In this document: in pieces, positions 10,035 through 23,136 of the stretch | Position numbering within the stretch: the stretch's first letter is position 1 | Layout of the letters: every line of letters begins with the position of its first letter | DNA from: Lobosporangium transversale | Taxonomy: Eukaryota; Mortierellomycota; Mortierellomycetes; Mortierellales; Mortierellaceae | Assembly (NCBI RefSeq): GCF_002105155.1 | Contig: NW_019028997.1 | Coordinates: 536,001 to 600,000 of the forward strand | Length of the DNA stretch: 64,000 nt | Direction of reading: 5' to 3' | Made by a program: the position numbers and the translations under genes | The notes under the pieces: generated by a model | What the model was told of the DNA's origin: nothing | Databases searched by the model: none | The model's input: the letters and a program-made list of their open reading frames with translations, nothing else

Positions 10035-12473
10035 TTATACCTCTTTAGTTCTGCCCTCAAGTCTACCTCGCTGTAATTCTGCGTTTAAGTCTACCTCCAT
10101 GACATATTGCTTGATACTTGATAGTTTTTTTGTCGGTTTAGGATCCACCCGATCAGCCCCAGCCTTAGCTTTTGGAACAACAAAAATCAATACAACGTCC
10201 TTCTCTGAGCGAATCCACTTTTTTTCTTGAAGCTTTTTAAGAAGTTCTTTGCAAGATTCACTCTTGATACCATGATCTACGTTTGCCGTAATCTGGAGTA
10301 GATAATTCGGCGCTATTAGCATATCAACGCAGGCAAAAGTCTTGCTTTTTGGGATCCATAGTTCTCCTTTCATCGATTTCTCGTAAACATCAAAAGCTTC
10401 GAAGAATTTAACCGTCGGCTTGGCATTGATGGTGATGGTGATATCTTGCTTTTTCTCTACATCTAGACTCCTGGCCACGAAGGTACAGTCGCCTCTCCGT
10501 AGTATGCGACGTATACATATCTCGAGCATAGCTCCTAGATATATTCTAACTTTGCCATTGACTAATCGATCCAATATCATGTTAAAAGTATTGTCGTCCG
10601 CTGCTTCGTACACCTTTTCGACCTTTTCGAGAATGTGATTAGAGGCCCACTCTAACACAAATTGCTGGTGATCTCCTATTGGACGACGATGAAGAAGTGG
10701 GCTGCTATATTGTAGTGAAACTTTGGCCTGTTCAAAATATTGTAACAGCTTCAATGGATCGTTGAGGTTGTCGAGGGCTGTTTCTACGTGACTGTACGCT
10801 TCCCTCCTAGCTCCATCAAGATCTTTTTCATTAAAGTGCAGTCGGTTCGCTGGTTTCTCGAGAACATACCTTGGCACACCACCTATCTTCTCATAGAGTT
10901 CCATCATAAATTCTTCGCTGACGATGTTAAAGGTCCGAACCATTTTTCTACACTGTCTTAACTCATCCAGCTCCCATGGTGCCATGTAATAAATCCATAC
11001 CACCCTCTTTACAATTTCTTTATACATGTTGGACTCGGAAAATAACGTCTTTGGTGATACTGAGAAGATAGTTCGAGCCTCCATAAGCTCCGGCTTTGGT
11101 GAGCTGTCGACTAGGAACCAAGTGTTAGGTAGGTCTAGGAAGGCGGCGAAATCCTTTATATCTCCATTTTGAACAGTAGATAACCCACCAAAAGCGTAGC
11201 ACATTGAATCTTCTTTTCGCTGGATGATGACAATAGGTGGATCATCCTCAGTACTGGTTGCAAGTAGTCGGATGGCAAAATATATGAGAAAGGATGACTT
11301 CCCTATACCAGCCGTCCCTGTAACAACAATACGGTTTCGTGCATTGTTCTCAGCGTTGCAAAACTGTTTGGTGATTAAATCGTAGAGATCCTTGAATTCC
11401 TTTCTTACATATAGATCTTGCGCATCGATCACCGGAAGATCCATCCCTGGTAGACTGGATATCACATAATCTGATAATATTTTGGAACCCTTGATACCAC
11501 CAGAATTTCGGAGCTCGCGAGCCACGCTAATAATGCTGTAGTAAATACTATCTACTGGTAACCTCTTCCCCATGTACGAAAGCAGCTTGACCCTCTCTTT
11601 CGAGCTTAGACGCGAGATGGCAGGGCTACCATTCACTATCCCTTTCGTTACAAGCCCCGCTTCTGTAATCGCATCCATAAGAGCATCTCTACTTATACTT
11701 GGACGAGCTTTTTTAGAGGGTGACTCTGATAAAAGAGATAGAGTGATCAAAGTTAATATTCTTGATTTATTGCACATCACTCTAAATTGATCAATAACCA
11801 GCTTCTCGGCCAAAAGCACTCACCAGAATCTTCATCTTGTTTTCTTTTCTGAGCTAAGTATCAAAAGCGAATAATGAGAAAGAACGTTGAGTTATCAAGA
11901 CACAAACCAAATGGTGATATCATGCACATGGCCGTTTAAGATATAAACCAAGCTTCATCAACTGGAAATATCAACAATCAGTCCATCAAGAGCCAAAGAT
12001 ATACCTCGCTGCGGTGGCTTGACAAAAACATGGATCGTTTTCCTTGGAAGTTCGGAATTAAATATGTCCCCAAGCTTCCTTGACGCGGGTGCGAGAGCCT
12101 CTTTCGACACAATTTCTGACTCAACGACAGTCTTGCCTTCGTCAGGGATGGAGACCTTGTAGAGAGTTAGCTTCTCTGGTGGGATATCATCAAATCTAGC
12201 AGGTAAATAGATGGCTTGCTTGAGCATCCCAACCGATTTATCGGAGAAAATCTCTACTGAGAACGACGTTGCTTCTCCCTCAACAACGCAGTTCAGCTTC
12301 AGCAGCAGTGGGATGGCGCGCTTTTTTCGTTGTGGGTGTTGGTTTTCTCTTTTTCGTTTATTGAGTGTGGAGGCATCCTCAGGCTTATTTGCAGCCATGT
12401 TTTTTTGTGCTTGGCTCCTTGTCGAATCATTTGCAGCCATGTTTTTTTGTGTTGAGCTCCTTGTGGTGGCCAT
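10035..12473 (-). CDS. Crinkler (CRN) family protein, RHS-like ATPase and nuclease tail
   Basis: Three exons read on the minus strand: 12473-12005, 11853-11824 (30 nt) and 11725-10035. They give 729 residues with intact phases (1 and 1) and no internal stop. Exon 1 has a basic leader with a repeated KNMAAN, a basic cluster (KRKREN, RKKR), then the ubiquitin-like N-domain (LKLNCVVEGEATSFSV) closing with TIHVFVKPP, the CRN boundary motif. Exons 2 and 3 together spell KRKQDEDSESPSKKAR, a bipartite-NLS-like run. The body has Walker A VTGTAGIGKSS, TWFLVDSSPKPE (Walker B-like), IGGVPRYVLEKP, and a C-terminal VDMLIAPNYLLQIT followed by HGIK, as in the PD-(D/E)xK-like tail of CRN/RHS proteins. A nuclear effector-like or anti-competitor role is inferred. 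It is convergent with the CRN gene at 5.6 kb. Confidence 0.85.
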
Positions 12474-13481
12474 TGAAAATTAAGATGAGTGTGGTTGAAA
12501 TGCAGGGAGAATGATGGCTAAATAGGCAAAGGTATATTCTTACTCTTTCACCCGTGGCCACGGTATGGAAACAATAATGAAAAATATGTAAGGCAAAAAA
12601 AAAAAGAAGGAAAGGAAAAGAAAGACAATAAATGAAGGCTTGGAATGAATAAAAGAGGTAAGTGGTGAAATATGAAAAAAGTGGTGGCGAAAATGAAGTG
12701 GAGCAAAGGAAAGAAAGGAGCGACAACTGATAAATTTGTTCCTTTATTTCAAGGTTAGGCTTTGCGTGAGAATTTTTTTTTTTTCAAATCAGCCACGTGC
12801 CATTTTCTTGGTCATTGTGACGTGAAAACCAACCACAATCTTTTAGTGCACGAAGAACTCACACATTTCTCATTTTCCATGTCCCTCAGATAAACTTTTG
12901 TTCACACTCGACTTGCTCATTCCTCTGCTTACAACTGCTCCCCAGGAGGACTGAAATGATCATTGAAGGGGACATTTGAAAAGGATTATAAATTTGAATT
13001 TGCCAGATGTCAACTGATCACTTTATCCGCTTTTACTATAATACAACTTTGATTACAGTTTATGATAGCCTTAAAAGCTTCTATTGCAATTGAGCCCCTA
13101 AGAACGATGCAGGACTGTTGTTAGAATGTCCACTGAAAGTTAAGTGGACTACTATAAAGACAATCGTTAACATACAATATGTGCGGTGTTATATGGAATT
13201 CCTGCATAAAATGGCTGTTTATTATCATTGCTTGTGCAGCAGAGGCAATATACCCTGCCAATATTTGTTCATTCCTCATATAGGCCATTCAGCTTTTTGA
13301 AGGAATATTGACACATTCTCTTGAGTTGATCATGTTATTTAGATGTTGTGCCTGTGCACCATACAACCCTTTATGCTCATCACATACTCCTTGAAGATCC
13401 AAAAAACTCCCAATCTTCATACTGAAGTTATTCATCGTACGTTAAAAAAATAAAAAAATTAAAAAAAAAAGAGCTGGCAAT
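12474..13481. other. intergenic, upstream of minus-strand CRN
   Basis: Purine-rich on the plus strand to about 12720 (pyrimidine-rich on the coding strand), consistent with a CRN leader or promoter. Beyond that nothing is recognisable. Confidence 0.4.
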
Positions 13482-14124
13482 GCAAGCCACACTTGTGCAT
13501 GATAGAAGTCGTCAACTATCTAGGCCCTGAGGACGAAGTTCATGTGCTCTTCTCTCTCAGGTTGGGACCAAACTTGACATTTTGGCCGGAGGTCTCTTTT
13601 TTAAATTTGAAGTCGAGCACACTGCTCTTTTTTTTTTTAAGTCATTTGCGCCACAGGGAATAGCTTAGTTTTTCTATTTTTTTTTTTTTAAAGATGAGAA
13701 TGATGATAGGTATATTTCGTAGTGATAATCGGATGAATAAATGAGATTGTGAAATGAGAGCAAGAAAAACAGTAGCATGCTTTACACGTAGGCCATTTTC
13801 CTGTGATCTGTAGGACTTTGCTTGAAAAAAAATGACTTAAAAAAAAAAGTTTGAACATAGAAAAAAAGCTATCTCCTGTGGTGTAAATGACTTGGAAAAA
13901 AAAAAAGAGCCTTCCTAGCAGTGTGTTTGACTTGGAAATTTTTTTCAAATTAAAAAAGAGACCTCCGGCCAAAATGTCAAAGTTTGGTCCCGGCCTGGGA
14001 GAGAAGAGCAAGCCACATTTGCCTTCAGCACGTGCATGTGCACATGAACTTCGTCCTTAGGCTGGTTGACGAGCCTACCAGTACCAGCTAGACTCGTAAC
14101 CAGCCTATATAAATGTGGCTTGGA
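13482..14124. mobile_element. fold-back element with long interrupted inverted repeats
   Basis: Three blocks of the left arm recur as reverse complements on the right, in mirrored order. ggacgaagttcatgtg (13531-13546) pairs exactly with 14041-14056. The block starting gggaccaaac and containing ggccggaggtctc (13564-13603) pairs with 13951-13991. The block at 13639-13666 pairs with 13867-13894. A short outer block (caagccaca, near 13483) pairs with tgtggcttg near 14115. Spacers differ in length, giving slipped arms around a loop of about 190 nt. No coding sequence is inside. This looks like a non-autonomous fold-back or MITE-like element; target-site duplications were not identified. Confidence 0.7.
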
Positions 14125-14372
14125 TGTAACAACTCTAGTGTCTGATATCAACTTCGCTGGCATTCACAAGGTCATGAATAAAGAGGTGATTTTCCGAAGG
14201 ATTTGTAGTACATCTGTCAGAGTCTCTCAACTGCTGAACAACCAATTTCATCCAATCTGGGCCCTTGCTTCCAACTCTTTTCGTATATTGCTCCTCCTTT
14301 TATTGTCTAAAAGGTTTTTTCCGAACCTACTTTCCTATTCTTTTAATATTAAGGATTGTTGCGAAATAATTA

Positions 14373-14592
14373 AATATTGCTGGGCATGTACGTACTTGGA
14401 TAGCATCGCAAGAGTCGGTCTTGTTCAGATTAGGAGCCAAGGGAAGCTAACAGAATACGGAAGAGCCGCCAGCCTCTCTCCCCCCTGCAAAGCGCGCACG
14501 ACGCTAGACACAAGTATTTGAAAGTTCTCTTCCGCGTCTTTCTGATTATTTTTTTTTTTGCCCGTGAATTTCTGGGCTAATTTAAAAAAACC
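14373..14592 (+). pseudogene. Fanzor 3'-end relic (second copy)
   Basis: It aligns to 4151-4433: it starts taaatattgc, then atcgcaagagtcggtctt, shares the C-terminal tail region and tgcaaagcgcgcacgacgc before tagacacaagtatttg, and then the 3' flank block ending in the T/A run. The part encoding the RuvC-III DRD motif is deleted, and the palindrome after the stop is missing. Only the last ~50 codons and the 3' flank remain, so it cannot encode a nuclease. Confidence 0.75.
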
Positions 14593-14672
14593 TTACAGAC
14601 CAACAGACATACCGTCCACCAGAACCTTGTAGACATGACACAATGCGCAGACCCTGAACGGCCTGCGAATCG

Positions 14673-14701
14673 TTTTTTTTTTTTTTTTTTTTTTTTTTTT
14701 T
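14673..14701. repeat. oligo(T) tract, about 29 nt
   Basis: A long T run 80 nt upstream of the glutathione synthetase start codon, of the type found throughout the window. Confidence 0.85.
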
Positions 14702-14781
14702 CTTTCTATTTCATTCTCATCACATTACTCATTTCTTTTATTCATACATTCTCATTGAGCCATAACTAAATTTCAAACACA

Positions 14782-15444
14782 ATGACAGACTGGGCTCCAA
14801 CCACTTCCGAGGAGCAACTTTTGATTCTCAAGGACGCGGCACTTGACTTTGCACTGTCTCACGGACTTGTCGTTCGTCCTCCTCCTCCTCCCGTGACAGC
14901 AGCAACATCCATTTCAAACATACAAGAGGCTGAGGGTGTTATCAACGCTCCTGTCTCACTCTTCCCTTCTCCTTTCCCTAAAGCTGCGTTCGATAATGCG
15001 GTCAAGATTCAACCCTTGTTCAATCAGCTCGTGCATGATATCTCTGAGGACGATGAGTTCCTGAAAGAAATTATGGAAAGGTACTGTATGGATTCTTTGC
15101 AAAAGTCGCCAATATGTAATATCTTTATGAATATATTCGTTCCTCTCCCCCCCCCTTTTTTCACCTCATTGATCTAATAGTCTCTCTTATCTGCTTTACC
15201 ATTTATGTATATCAACTTTAGTCTGTCAACTGTGGATGACTTTGTCAGCCGTCTTTACAATCTTTATATTACTGTCAAGAAACGGGGCATCACTCAGGTA
15301 ATTCTTTTTTTATCATTTTATTTTATTTTTTTATAAATACTTTGTTTGCTGGTTTCTTGTTATGTTTCAACTGCAAAAAAAAAAAAAAAAAAAAAGTAAT
15401 CACCTATTTGGATGTGTCGATGGCGCCATCGATATCTTCCAAGG

Positions 15445-15480
<36 letters not shown>

Positions 15481-16104
15481 TTGTTTGTCAACTAGGCAAA
15501 AACAAAATGATTAGAAATGTTATTGTTGAGAGACAGATCAGAATATTTCCTGTGAAAGAAATGCTGATTAATGTGGCTCATAGAAAAAGCGGGATTTTGC
15601 GTTTATTTCATTGGTCAATTGCTTACAAATGCATTGTGTGCTGCGCTTCTCCAAAAAAAAAAAAAAAAAAAAAATTCTTTTCGTTTTTTTTTATTTAGCC
15701 TGCATCGTTGGGAATTCATCGATCTGATTATATCATCAATTTGAATCCAGGACAAGATTTCTCGGATGCAAAGATCAAACAAGTGGAATTGAATACTATC
15801 TCTGTCTCGTTCGGAAGTTTATCATCATTGACAGGAGATCTTCATCGGTAAAAAAAAAAAAAAAAAAAAAAAAAAAGAGAGAGAGAGAGAGATGATATAA
15901 AGCTTGCTTATGAGGGAAAAAAAAAAAAAAATTTGAAGAGTCAGTGATTGACCATTGATTGGTTACGTGTCTTTAGGTACTTGCATGCTACCACTGGATA
16001 TCTTACAGACAAGGTGGACAACTCAATGCTTCCGAGCAGTGATTCGATTTCTTCAATTGCCTCAGGACTTGCATCTGCTCATGAGCTATATGGATCGAAA
16101 ACGT

Positions 16105-16142
<38 letters not shown>

Positions 16143-16531
16143 AATGTTGTGTTCTCTATATCAAGCTTCCCATAAGTCTAAAATAGTCTTCTACTTCGCA
16201 ATTGAATAGTGCCAAGGTCATGATGGTGGTGCAACCAGGAGAGCGCAACGCGTTTGATCAGAGATGGATTGAATATAATCTTTTGAAAAAGTAATGTAGA
16301 CCCTTCGCAAAACTCCTCCCCAGATATGTATTCTCGATATCAGGAGCTGGATTTGGATATTGAAAAAAAAAAAAAACATATCAATGGAACAACATCTAAC
16401 AAAGGCTCATTTGACTTGCAAATGTATGGATACATAATATAGCCATGGAGTAGTGATGATTCGCAGGACTCTTGCAGAGATTGCTGAGCAAGGTAGTTTG
16501 CATCCGGAGACCAGTGCACTTTATATGTAAG

Positions 16532-16573
<42 letters not shown>

Positions 16574-17196
16574 TTGAACAGCTACTGCGGGAGAGATCGT
16601 CAAATTTTTTGTGTCCTTGTACTAAACGCCACCAAAAAAAATGTACTTTATTTCTGACATGTGCATCTATCTAGGGGCGATCAAGAGGTCTCGGTTGTAT
16701 ATTATCGATCAGCATATGCTACTACCGATTACCCTACTGAAAAGGTATTCGTTAAGAATATATTTACCAAGTCCAACTATGGTTCAGGATGCCACAATAA
16801 TCTTTAACTTTCAATCGAAGAAAAAAAAAAAAAAACAACGTCTATCGTTGATACTGATAGAGATCAAAATTTTTTTTTTATTTTTTATTTTTTTACGAAA
16901 GGAATGGGAAGGAAGAATGCTTGCAGAAAAATCATTGGCCATCAAGTGCCCTACAATTGCCTATCAACTTGTTGGAGTCAAGAAGGTTCAGCAGGTTCTG
17001 GCTGCACCAGGACAACTAGAGCGCTTTGTCAAGGATCCTGCTGATGCTGCTCTGCTGCGTGCATCATTTACAGGACTGTATCCCTTGGATAGCTCTCCGG
17101 AGGGAATTACTGCATATGAGGCTGCCCTTGCCAATAGTGACGAGCTAGTGATGAAGCCTCAGCGTGAGGGAGGAGGTAAGGGATTAAAAAGCTTGG

Positions 17197-17230
<34 letters not shown>

Positions 17231-17608
17231 CAGCATGTATATATCCTGACGTTTTCTTTTTATTTTTTATTTTATTTTATTTTCTTTTTTTAAAAAAAAG
17301 GGAATAATATCTATGGGAAGGATATCCAGAAGGTGTTGAAGGAACTTACTCCGGAACAGAGGAATGCATATATCTTGATGGACATTATCCGTCCTCCTAT
17401 TACGAAGAATGTTTTGTTGCGAAAAGGCCAACTGCTGCGAGCAGATGTTGTGTCGGAATTGGGTATTTATGGGATCTATCTACATGATGGTAAAAAAGTG
17501 GTGCGAAATGATAATGGTGGACATTTGCTCCGCACCAAAGGTGTAGAGAGCAATGAAGGAGGTGTTGCTGCTGGATTCGCCGTCATTGATTCTGTAGTGC
17601 TACTCTAA
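14782..17608 (+). CDS. GSH2: glutathione synthetase (EC 6.3.2.3)
   Basis: It joins gamma-glutamylcysteine and glycine using ATP, the second step of glutathione synthesis, in the cytosol as a homodimer. Nine exons: 14782-15080, 15222-15297, 15699-15847, 15977-16102, 16210-16290, 16443-16526, 16675-16744, 16902-17175 and 17301-17608. They give 488 residues, close to the usual eukaryotic length (~480). Landmarks are NLNPGQDFSDAKIKQVELNT (substrate and ATP region), MMVVQPGERNAFDQRWIEY, LAIKCPTIAYQLVGVKKVQQ, and the glycine-rich loop LVMKPQREGGGNNIYG, which is split by intron 8. The C-terminus ENNGGH-equivalent region reads VESNEGGVAAGFAVIDSV. All splice sites are GT-AG and all phases fit. Several introns contain T or A runs of 20-33 nt. 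Confidence 0.95.
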
Positions 17609-17619
17609 TATATTAAAAA

Positions 17620-17720
17620 CAAATAAAAACAAATAGAAACAAAAGAAAAAACAAAAAGAAAAAACAAAAAGAAAAAACAAAAAGAAAAAACAAAAAGAAA
17701 AAAAAAAAAAAAAAACAAAT
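17620..17720. repeat. A-rich tandem repeat
   Basis: Several copies of aaaaacaaaaagaaa directly after the glutathione synthetase stop, followed by a pure A run. It lies where the 3' UTR would be. Confidence 0.7.
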
Positions 17721-18601
17721 AGAAGCAAATAGAAAGGAAGCAAATTCACACACACAACATACACACATTACCATCTGTTGCAGCTTCTGTGTTTTGTGGA
17801 TGTCTAGTAAAGTACTATGTAGTACAAATGCTCAGGCTCAAATGGATACAAAATGAAGAGGGCAGTTCATTCTTTTTTGTTCATTTGATTTGATCGAGAA
17901 CAAATGAAAAAGGAGGAGTTGTAAAAAAAAAAAAAAAAAAAAAAAAGATGAGCAAGGAATTATGAGAAAACAATGTTGGACATCGATGGTGGAAAAACGA
18001 TTATAATGCAAAAAAAAAAAAAAAAAAAAAAAAAGTTGTACCATCTAGGCATCCATACCCTTTTGATGTAAATTGTGTAATGATCAAGTACTCCATATAA
18101 GGATCATTAATGCCTTTTTTGCACTATAATATATATACGCTTTGTGTAATTATCGTGATTATCACAAGCAAAAAAATGTCGAGGAAAAGATAAATTATTA
18201 AAGCCGACGACAAAACCAACTATGTAAATACAATATATTATACATATACTATACATGTATGCTCATTCCAATTCCTTTCTTTCTTTTACGTGAAAACGAA
18301 GGTTGGGGCGGATGGGAAGAAAGAAAGCGAGTTCATTAGTGCTGAGAGCTTTCAGAAAAAAAAAAAAAAAAAAAAAAAAGAGAAAGAAAGAAATGATCAT
18401 CTGACCTGAGGAAAATAGAATTATAGAACCGTTTTGGATAGGATCCTCTACAAAATAGAAAAGCGTACGCCACTATATAGGGTAAAAAGGAAATAAACGT
18501 TGTTTATAATTATTCAAACATACATTTGTAAATGTGTGTATCCAATGGCTGAATGTATTGTAAAGAGAAGGGGGGGGGGAATTCTTCAGGGCAGGTCAAT
18601 C

Positions 18602-18633
<32 letters not shown>

Positions 18634-19024
18634 GACAAAAACAGACGAACAGACATCACAAGTCTGTGCGACCATGAACGGTCCATGCTAAAAAAGCAAA
18701 AAGCATTGCTCTTTGAACTCTTTTTGTTTATTTTATTTACACTTTTGGTTAGACTAACCTTGCAATTGTGTGTGTGCAGCTCTTTCTGTTTACATTTATT
18801 TTGTTCCGCATAATGAGTACATTTGTAGATAAAAATAAGAAAACGTTTTGAACCAAGGTTTATTTTTCGATCACTTGGTGACTTTGGAAGGGAAGGGGGA
18901 GGGGAACAAAACGGAAAGGGGAGGGGGGGGAAAAGCAAAGAAAAAAAGACAGGAAGGGAAAGGTTAAAGGGAAAAAGGGAAAGAGAAGGGAAGGATAGAA
19001 AATGAGACCAATAGATGAAGGCAC

Positions 19025-19055
<31 letters not shown>

Positions 19056-20317
19056 TTAATCTTCATTCAGTTACTTTTATTCCTTTCTCTTCTTACTCTA
19101 AACCTCTTCTCTTTAGGTACCCTTTTTTATGTTAAAAAAGACGCTTTACATACACGTGTATTTCTGCAGATGATGGCAAAATTATATCTGTAAGAACGTA
19201 TCACGAATAAAAGAAAAAAGAAAAAAAACAAGAATGAAGACAAAAGGCATTAGGTTGGCAAAACGTTGGCGACAATGGCTTGTATTCTGTGTTCGAACCT
19301 TTTGCATTATCCTTTGGTCCCTTTTTACCCCCCCCCCTTTTTTTTTTTTTTTTTTTTTGTCCCTTTGTCCTTTTTGTCCGCCAACTGCCCGTAGGTTTAG
19401 GTTGGTTGTAACAATATAGATTATGGGTGGCATAAAAAAAAAGTATAAAAGTCTGTATACATATATTATATATATATATATACTGATCAATTGATGGGGC
19501 CATACAGACCCTTCCCTGGGTCCTTGCTCTCTTTTTTTTTTTTTTTTTTTTTTTTTTGCATGAATCAGAAAAAACAGAGAGCGGGTTTTAACGAAGGTTG
19601 ATATGCAAACTTTATAAATTAAGAAACGAAACAACCCGATCATCAAGGGCTTTTTTCTCTTTTTTTCTTTGTGAAATCTTCAGACCCAGTAGATTTTCAC
19701 TGATATAAACGAACGAATCATCTTTTTTTGTTTTTAGTTAGAGGAAAGAGGCATTTTACACCTGGATAAGCACATCCAGCGTGATCATCCAATGCTCATA
19801 AAAGTATATATCATAAATGAGGTATAAAATATAAGTATAAATGTCAGAAAAAAAATTTTCTCATCATGACAAAAGGTGAAGGTATTGGTATATAGTTTCT
19901 CTATTTTCTGATTACATATTAGACACAGTCCATGAGTAATCAAGAATATCAACAACAACAATAACTAAAAAAAAAAAAAAAAAAAAAAGGCCTTTTTGTC
20001 TTTCGACTCTTTAACCATGAAATGGCTCTAATATAGACGTTTGATGTTTCAATTTCATGCCCTTACTCTTTTCTCCTCTTCGTATTGCCTATTGCCTATT
20101 GAAATATGCAAATATGCAAATATGCATAGGGATTAGAGATCAACAATATAAAAAAAACGTGTTTATATTATTTATGATTCTCCTTCCTCCCTAAATAGAA
20201 TCGACTGTTAAATGAAACACAACATTGCTACTCCTGAACCACAACTATAAACAAATACATATTTATTTTTAACAAGAATTTATCGAAATATGATATGCTG
20301 ACATTGCCATGCATGGT

Positions 20318-20321
<4 letters not shown>

Positions 20322-20350
<29 letters not shown>
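20322..20350. repeat. (TA)n microsatellite
   Basis: Uninterrupted TA dinucleotides; a similar AT run lies at about 23975-24004. Confidence 0.85.
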
Positions 20351-20354
<4 letters not shown>

Positions 20355-21321
20355 ACAATGCGATATAATGTACATGTAGAGTAGAGAGGTGATAGATAGA
20401 TAGATAGATATATATATATATAAACATTTGATACGAATAGCAAAAACATAATAACCGGGCAACCTCCACCACCTTTTCAAACAAATATTTTTCATTCTTG
20501 GGCATTTGGGATGAAAAAAATGATAATAATAATAATAATAATAATAAAAATAAAAAAGAGTAAAAAGCACATAGAAAGTTGGGTAGCGGAATGAAATTTT
20601 GAGATGCATTGATGCATGTATCACAAATCATGTACAGACATATACATGTACATGTCTAATGGCATGTGTAGGTGTAGATAAAAGAGAAGCAGTCCCAGGG
20701 ACGAACAGACGAACAGGGGTGGAAATCAAAAATCATTTGATCGACATGAACTGGGGTGCCAAAAGAAAAAAATTTCATCTTTTTATTTGTTGGATTGGTT
20801 AGTCACACTGGAATAAATTACAATCTGCACTAGACTAAGGACTATGGACTAAAAGACTAACTGGTAACAATAAATAGATAAAATAAAATAAAATAAAATA
20901 AAGTAAAATAATACAGATAACATTGAAGCCCTTTTGACTCATCTTCATACAGATGCACACACTGTCCACCCCTCCTTCCTTGAGTAGTGACCCATTCACC
21001 TTACTCTTTCATTCCCACTCTTTTTATTTTTATATTTTTTATGGTTTATTGCAATAGTGTACCAAGTAGACGACTGCAGTGCAATTGACATAATATGGAA
21101 CTAGACTTGATCCTCTTTACTTTATTTCTTTTATCCTATCCTCGCATGCTCAAGACGTTTGCTAAACATTTATCCATAAGATCAGCTGGTTTCATATTAA
21201 TAAAAGGAATTAGTATGATCGATTTCGGGAATATGCTTGATAATGAGTAATGAATAATAATTAACGAGTGCACATGCAATGGGTGCACAACAGATTCGAC
21301 GCCATTGAAAAGGGAGGAGCC

Positions 21322-21354
<33 letters not shown>

Positions 21355-23056
21355 GGTGGAGGAAGGGGGAAAAAGAGAGAAAGTAGGAAGACATGTTTAC
21401 CCCAGTCAGATAAAGAATGGGCCATGAGCGTCTTTCTTTTTTTCTTATGCCAAAAAAAGGTGATCGATTGAGAGCACGAAAAGTAAAAAAGAGAGAGGCG
21501 ATCAAAAAAAGGAGGCGGGAATAAGAAAAAAAAAAAGCAGAAAGTAAAAAGAGTTGCATAAAATCGATATATTTTACGCGCTCTTCTCTTAGTCTTTGCT
21601 CTTTTTTTTTTTTGTTGTTGCATGCATGCGCACACGCCTCTCTCTTTTGTCTCTCTCTCTCTCTTTCAAGACAAGCACGTTTGTCCCCTCCCATCTTTTT
21701 TCTTTTTTATTCAAAATAATACAAAAAGAAGAGAGAAAGGTATATAAAATATTATATGTATCAATCCTCCAAAAAAGTCTGCTCTTCTCCTTCCCATGTA
21801 AAGTGCAAAAAAGAGATGCAAGCCCAATTGGTAAAAAAAGACGATCTTTTTTTATTTGTTTACTTTCACAACTGGGGGACACATCAAAAAGAGATTACTT
21901 GCACATGGACCCAACAATGATATTCAAATTTATTCGTGTGAGTTCACTTGTTTGCTAGATTTCCATTCCTCTATCCTATCCTAAAAAAATAATTCCCATT
22001 CCCATTCGCATTCAACATCCACACCCATTCACACTCACATCCACACACATACCTATACACAGAAAGAAAGAGAAGAAAGAAAAACCAGTACAGACAAGGT
22101 ACACGTCGCTCTGTAGTCCTTAATGCTCATTGTACGAAACACTTGTTATATCTTTTTCCTTTTTCCTTTTTCTTTTTTCCTTTTTCTTTTTCTAGTGTCC
22201 TTAAAGCTCTTTTGTTAACGTTGAGTGCTTTGATAGATGGATGCGGGATAATCGATTAATGTCAGTCTACTTTCTTTTTTAATATCAATTGCAGACGAAC
22301 GACGCTTGCACAATGAGCTGAGTGAGCTTTTTTTTTTTTTTTTTTTTATTTTTTTTTTATTTGATCGTTGTTGAAAAGTAGTGGTACAATATTATACAAG
22401 GAAAAGAATACAAGTCAAGGAGGGACAAAGGGAAGATGGGGGAAGGAGTAGAAAAGAGGGCACCCCAATGGCATCTTTTTTGGGTTTGCCACACAAGCCT
22501 TTTTTTAATCATTCTGGGTTCCCGTCTCTTTGATCAAGAAACAAAGTAAAATCCAAATTGCAATTGAATTCTTGACAAAGGGACTCGCAAGGTAAGCTCA
22601 GTTAAAGTGTAAAGGGATACAGGTTATTATAGAGAATAGATGAATTCAAAGATGAATTACATAGTATATATATATATGTATGTATTGTATATATGTATAT
22701 TTATATGTATTTTATATAATCTGGACACTTATAAAATATGTTTATATTTATATATATATTATATACAACATATATACTGGTATAGCTATAATGGTTATCT
22801 ACAACATTTGTTCAAAAGGAATTACTTTTAATCCGCTCTGTGCCCCGTGCTCCAGGTCCACAAGGTCATGGTCAAATGTCAGTGCCCCCAAGTGTTGAAA
22901 GTGCTCAACTGTTAAAAAATTAAAAAGTTTTTTTTTTTTTTCTAGTTCCCAAGCATTTTTTGTTTCCTTCATCATATCCTAAAGTAGGTCTATTTTGATC
23001 AATCATGTCATACAAACTAGACTGGTCATTGTAAATAAATGTAATTGTGCTGTAGT

Positions 23057-23105
23057 TCAAGCTGTTTGTGATCGGGTCAAGTTCAAGCTGTTTGTGGTCG
23101 GGTCG

Positions 23106-23108
<3 letters not shown>
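23057..23108. repeat. 26-bp tandem duplication
   Basis: gttcaagctgtttgtgatcg... is repeated immediately with one difference in the first 20 bases (a to g) and a diverged end. It abuts a long oligo(T) tract. Confidence 0.75.

Positions 23109-23136
<28 letters not shown>

Noticed and set aside
19280..19310. Possible tRNA B-box-like sequence (tgttcgaacc)
   Set aside because: No matching A box, acceptor stem or anticodon arm could be built around it.
20228..20631. Tyr/Ile-rich minus-strand frames near 20.3 kb
   Set aside because: They run through TA and GATA microsatellites and have no unique protein-like segment.
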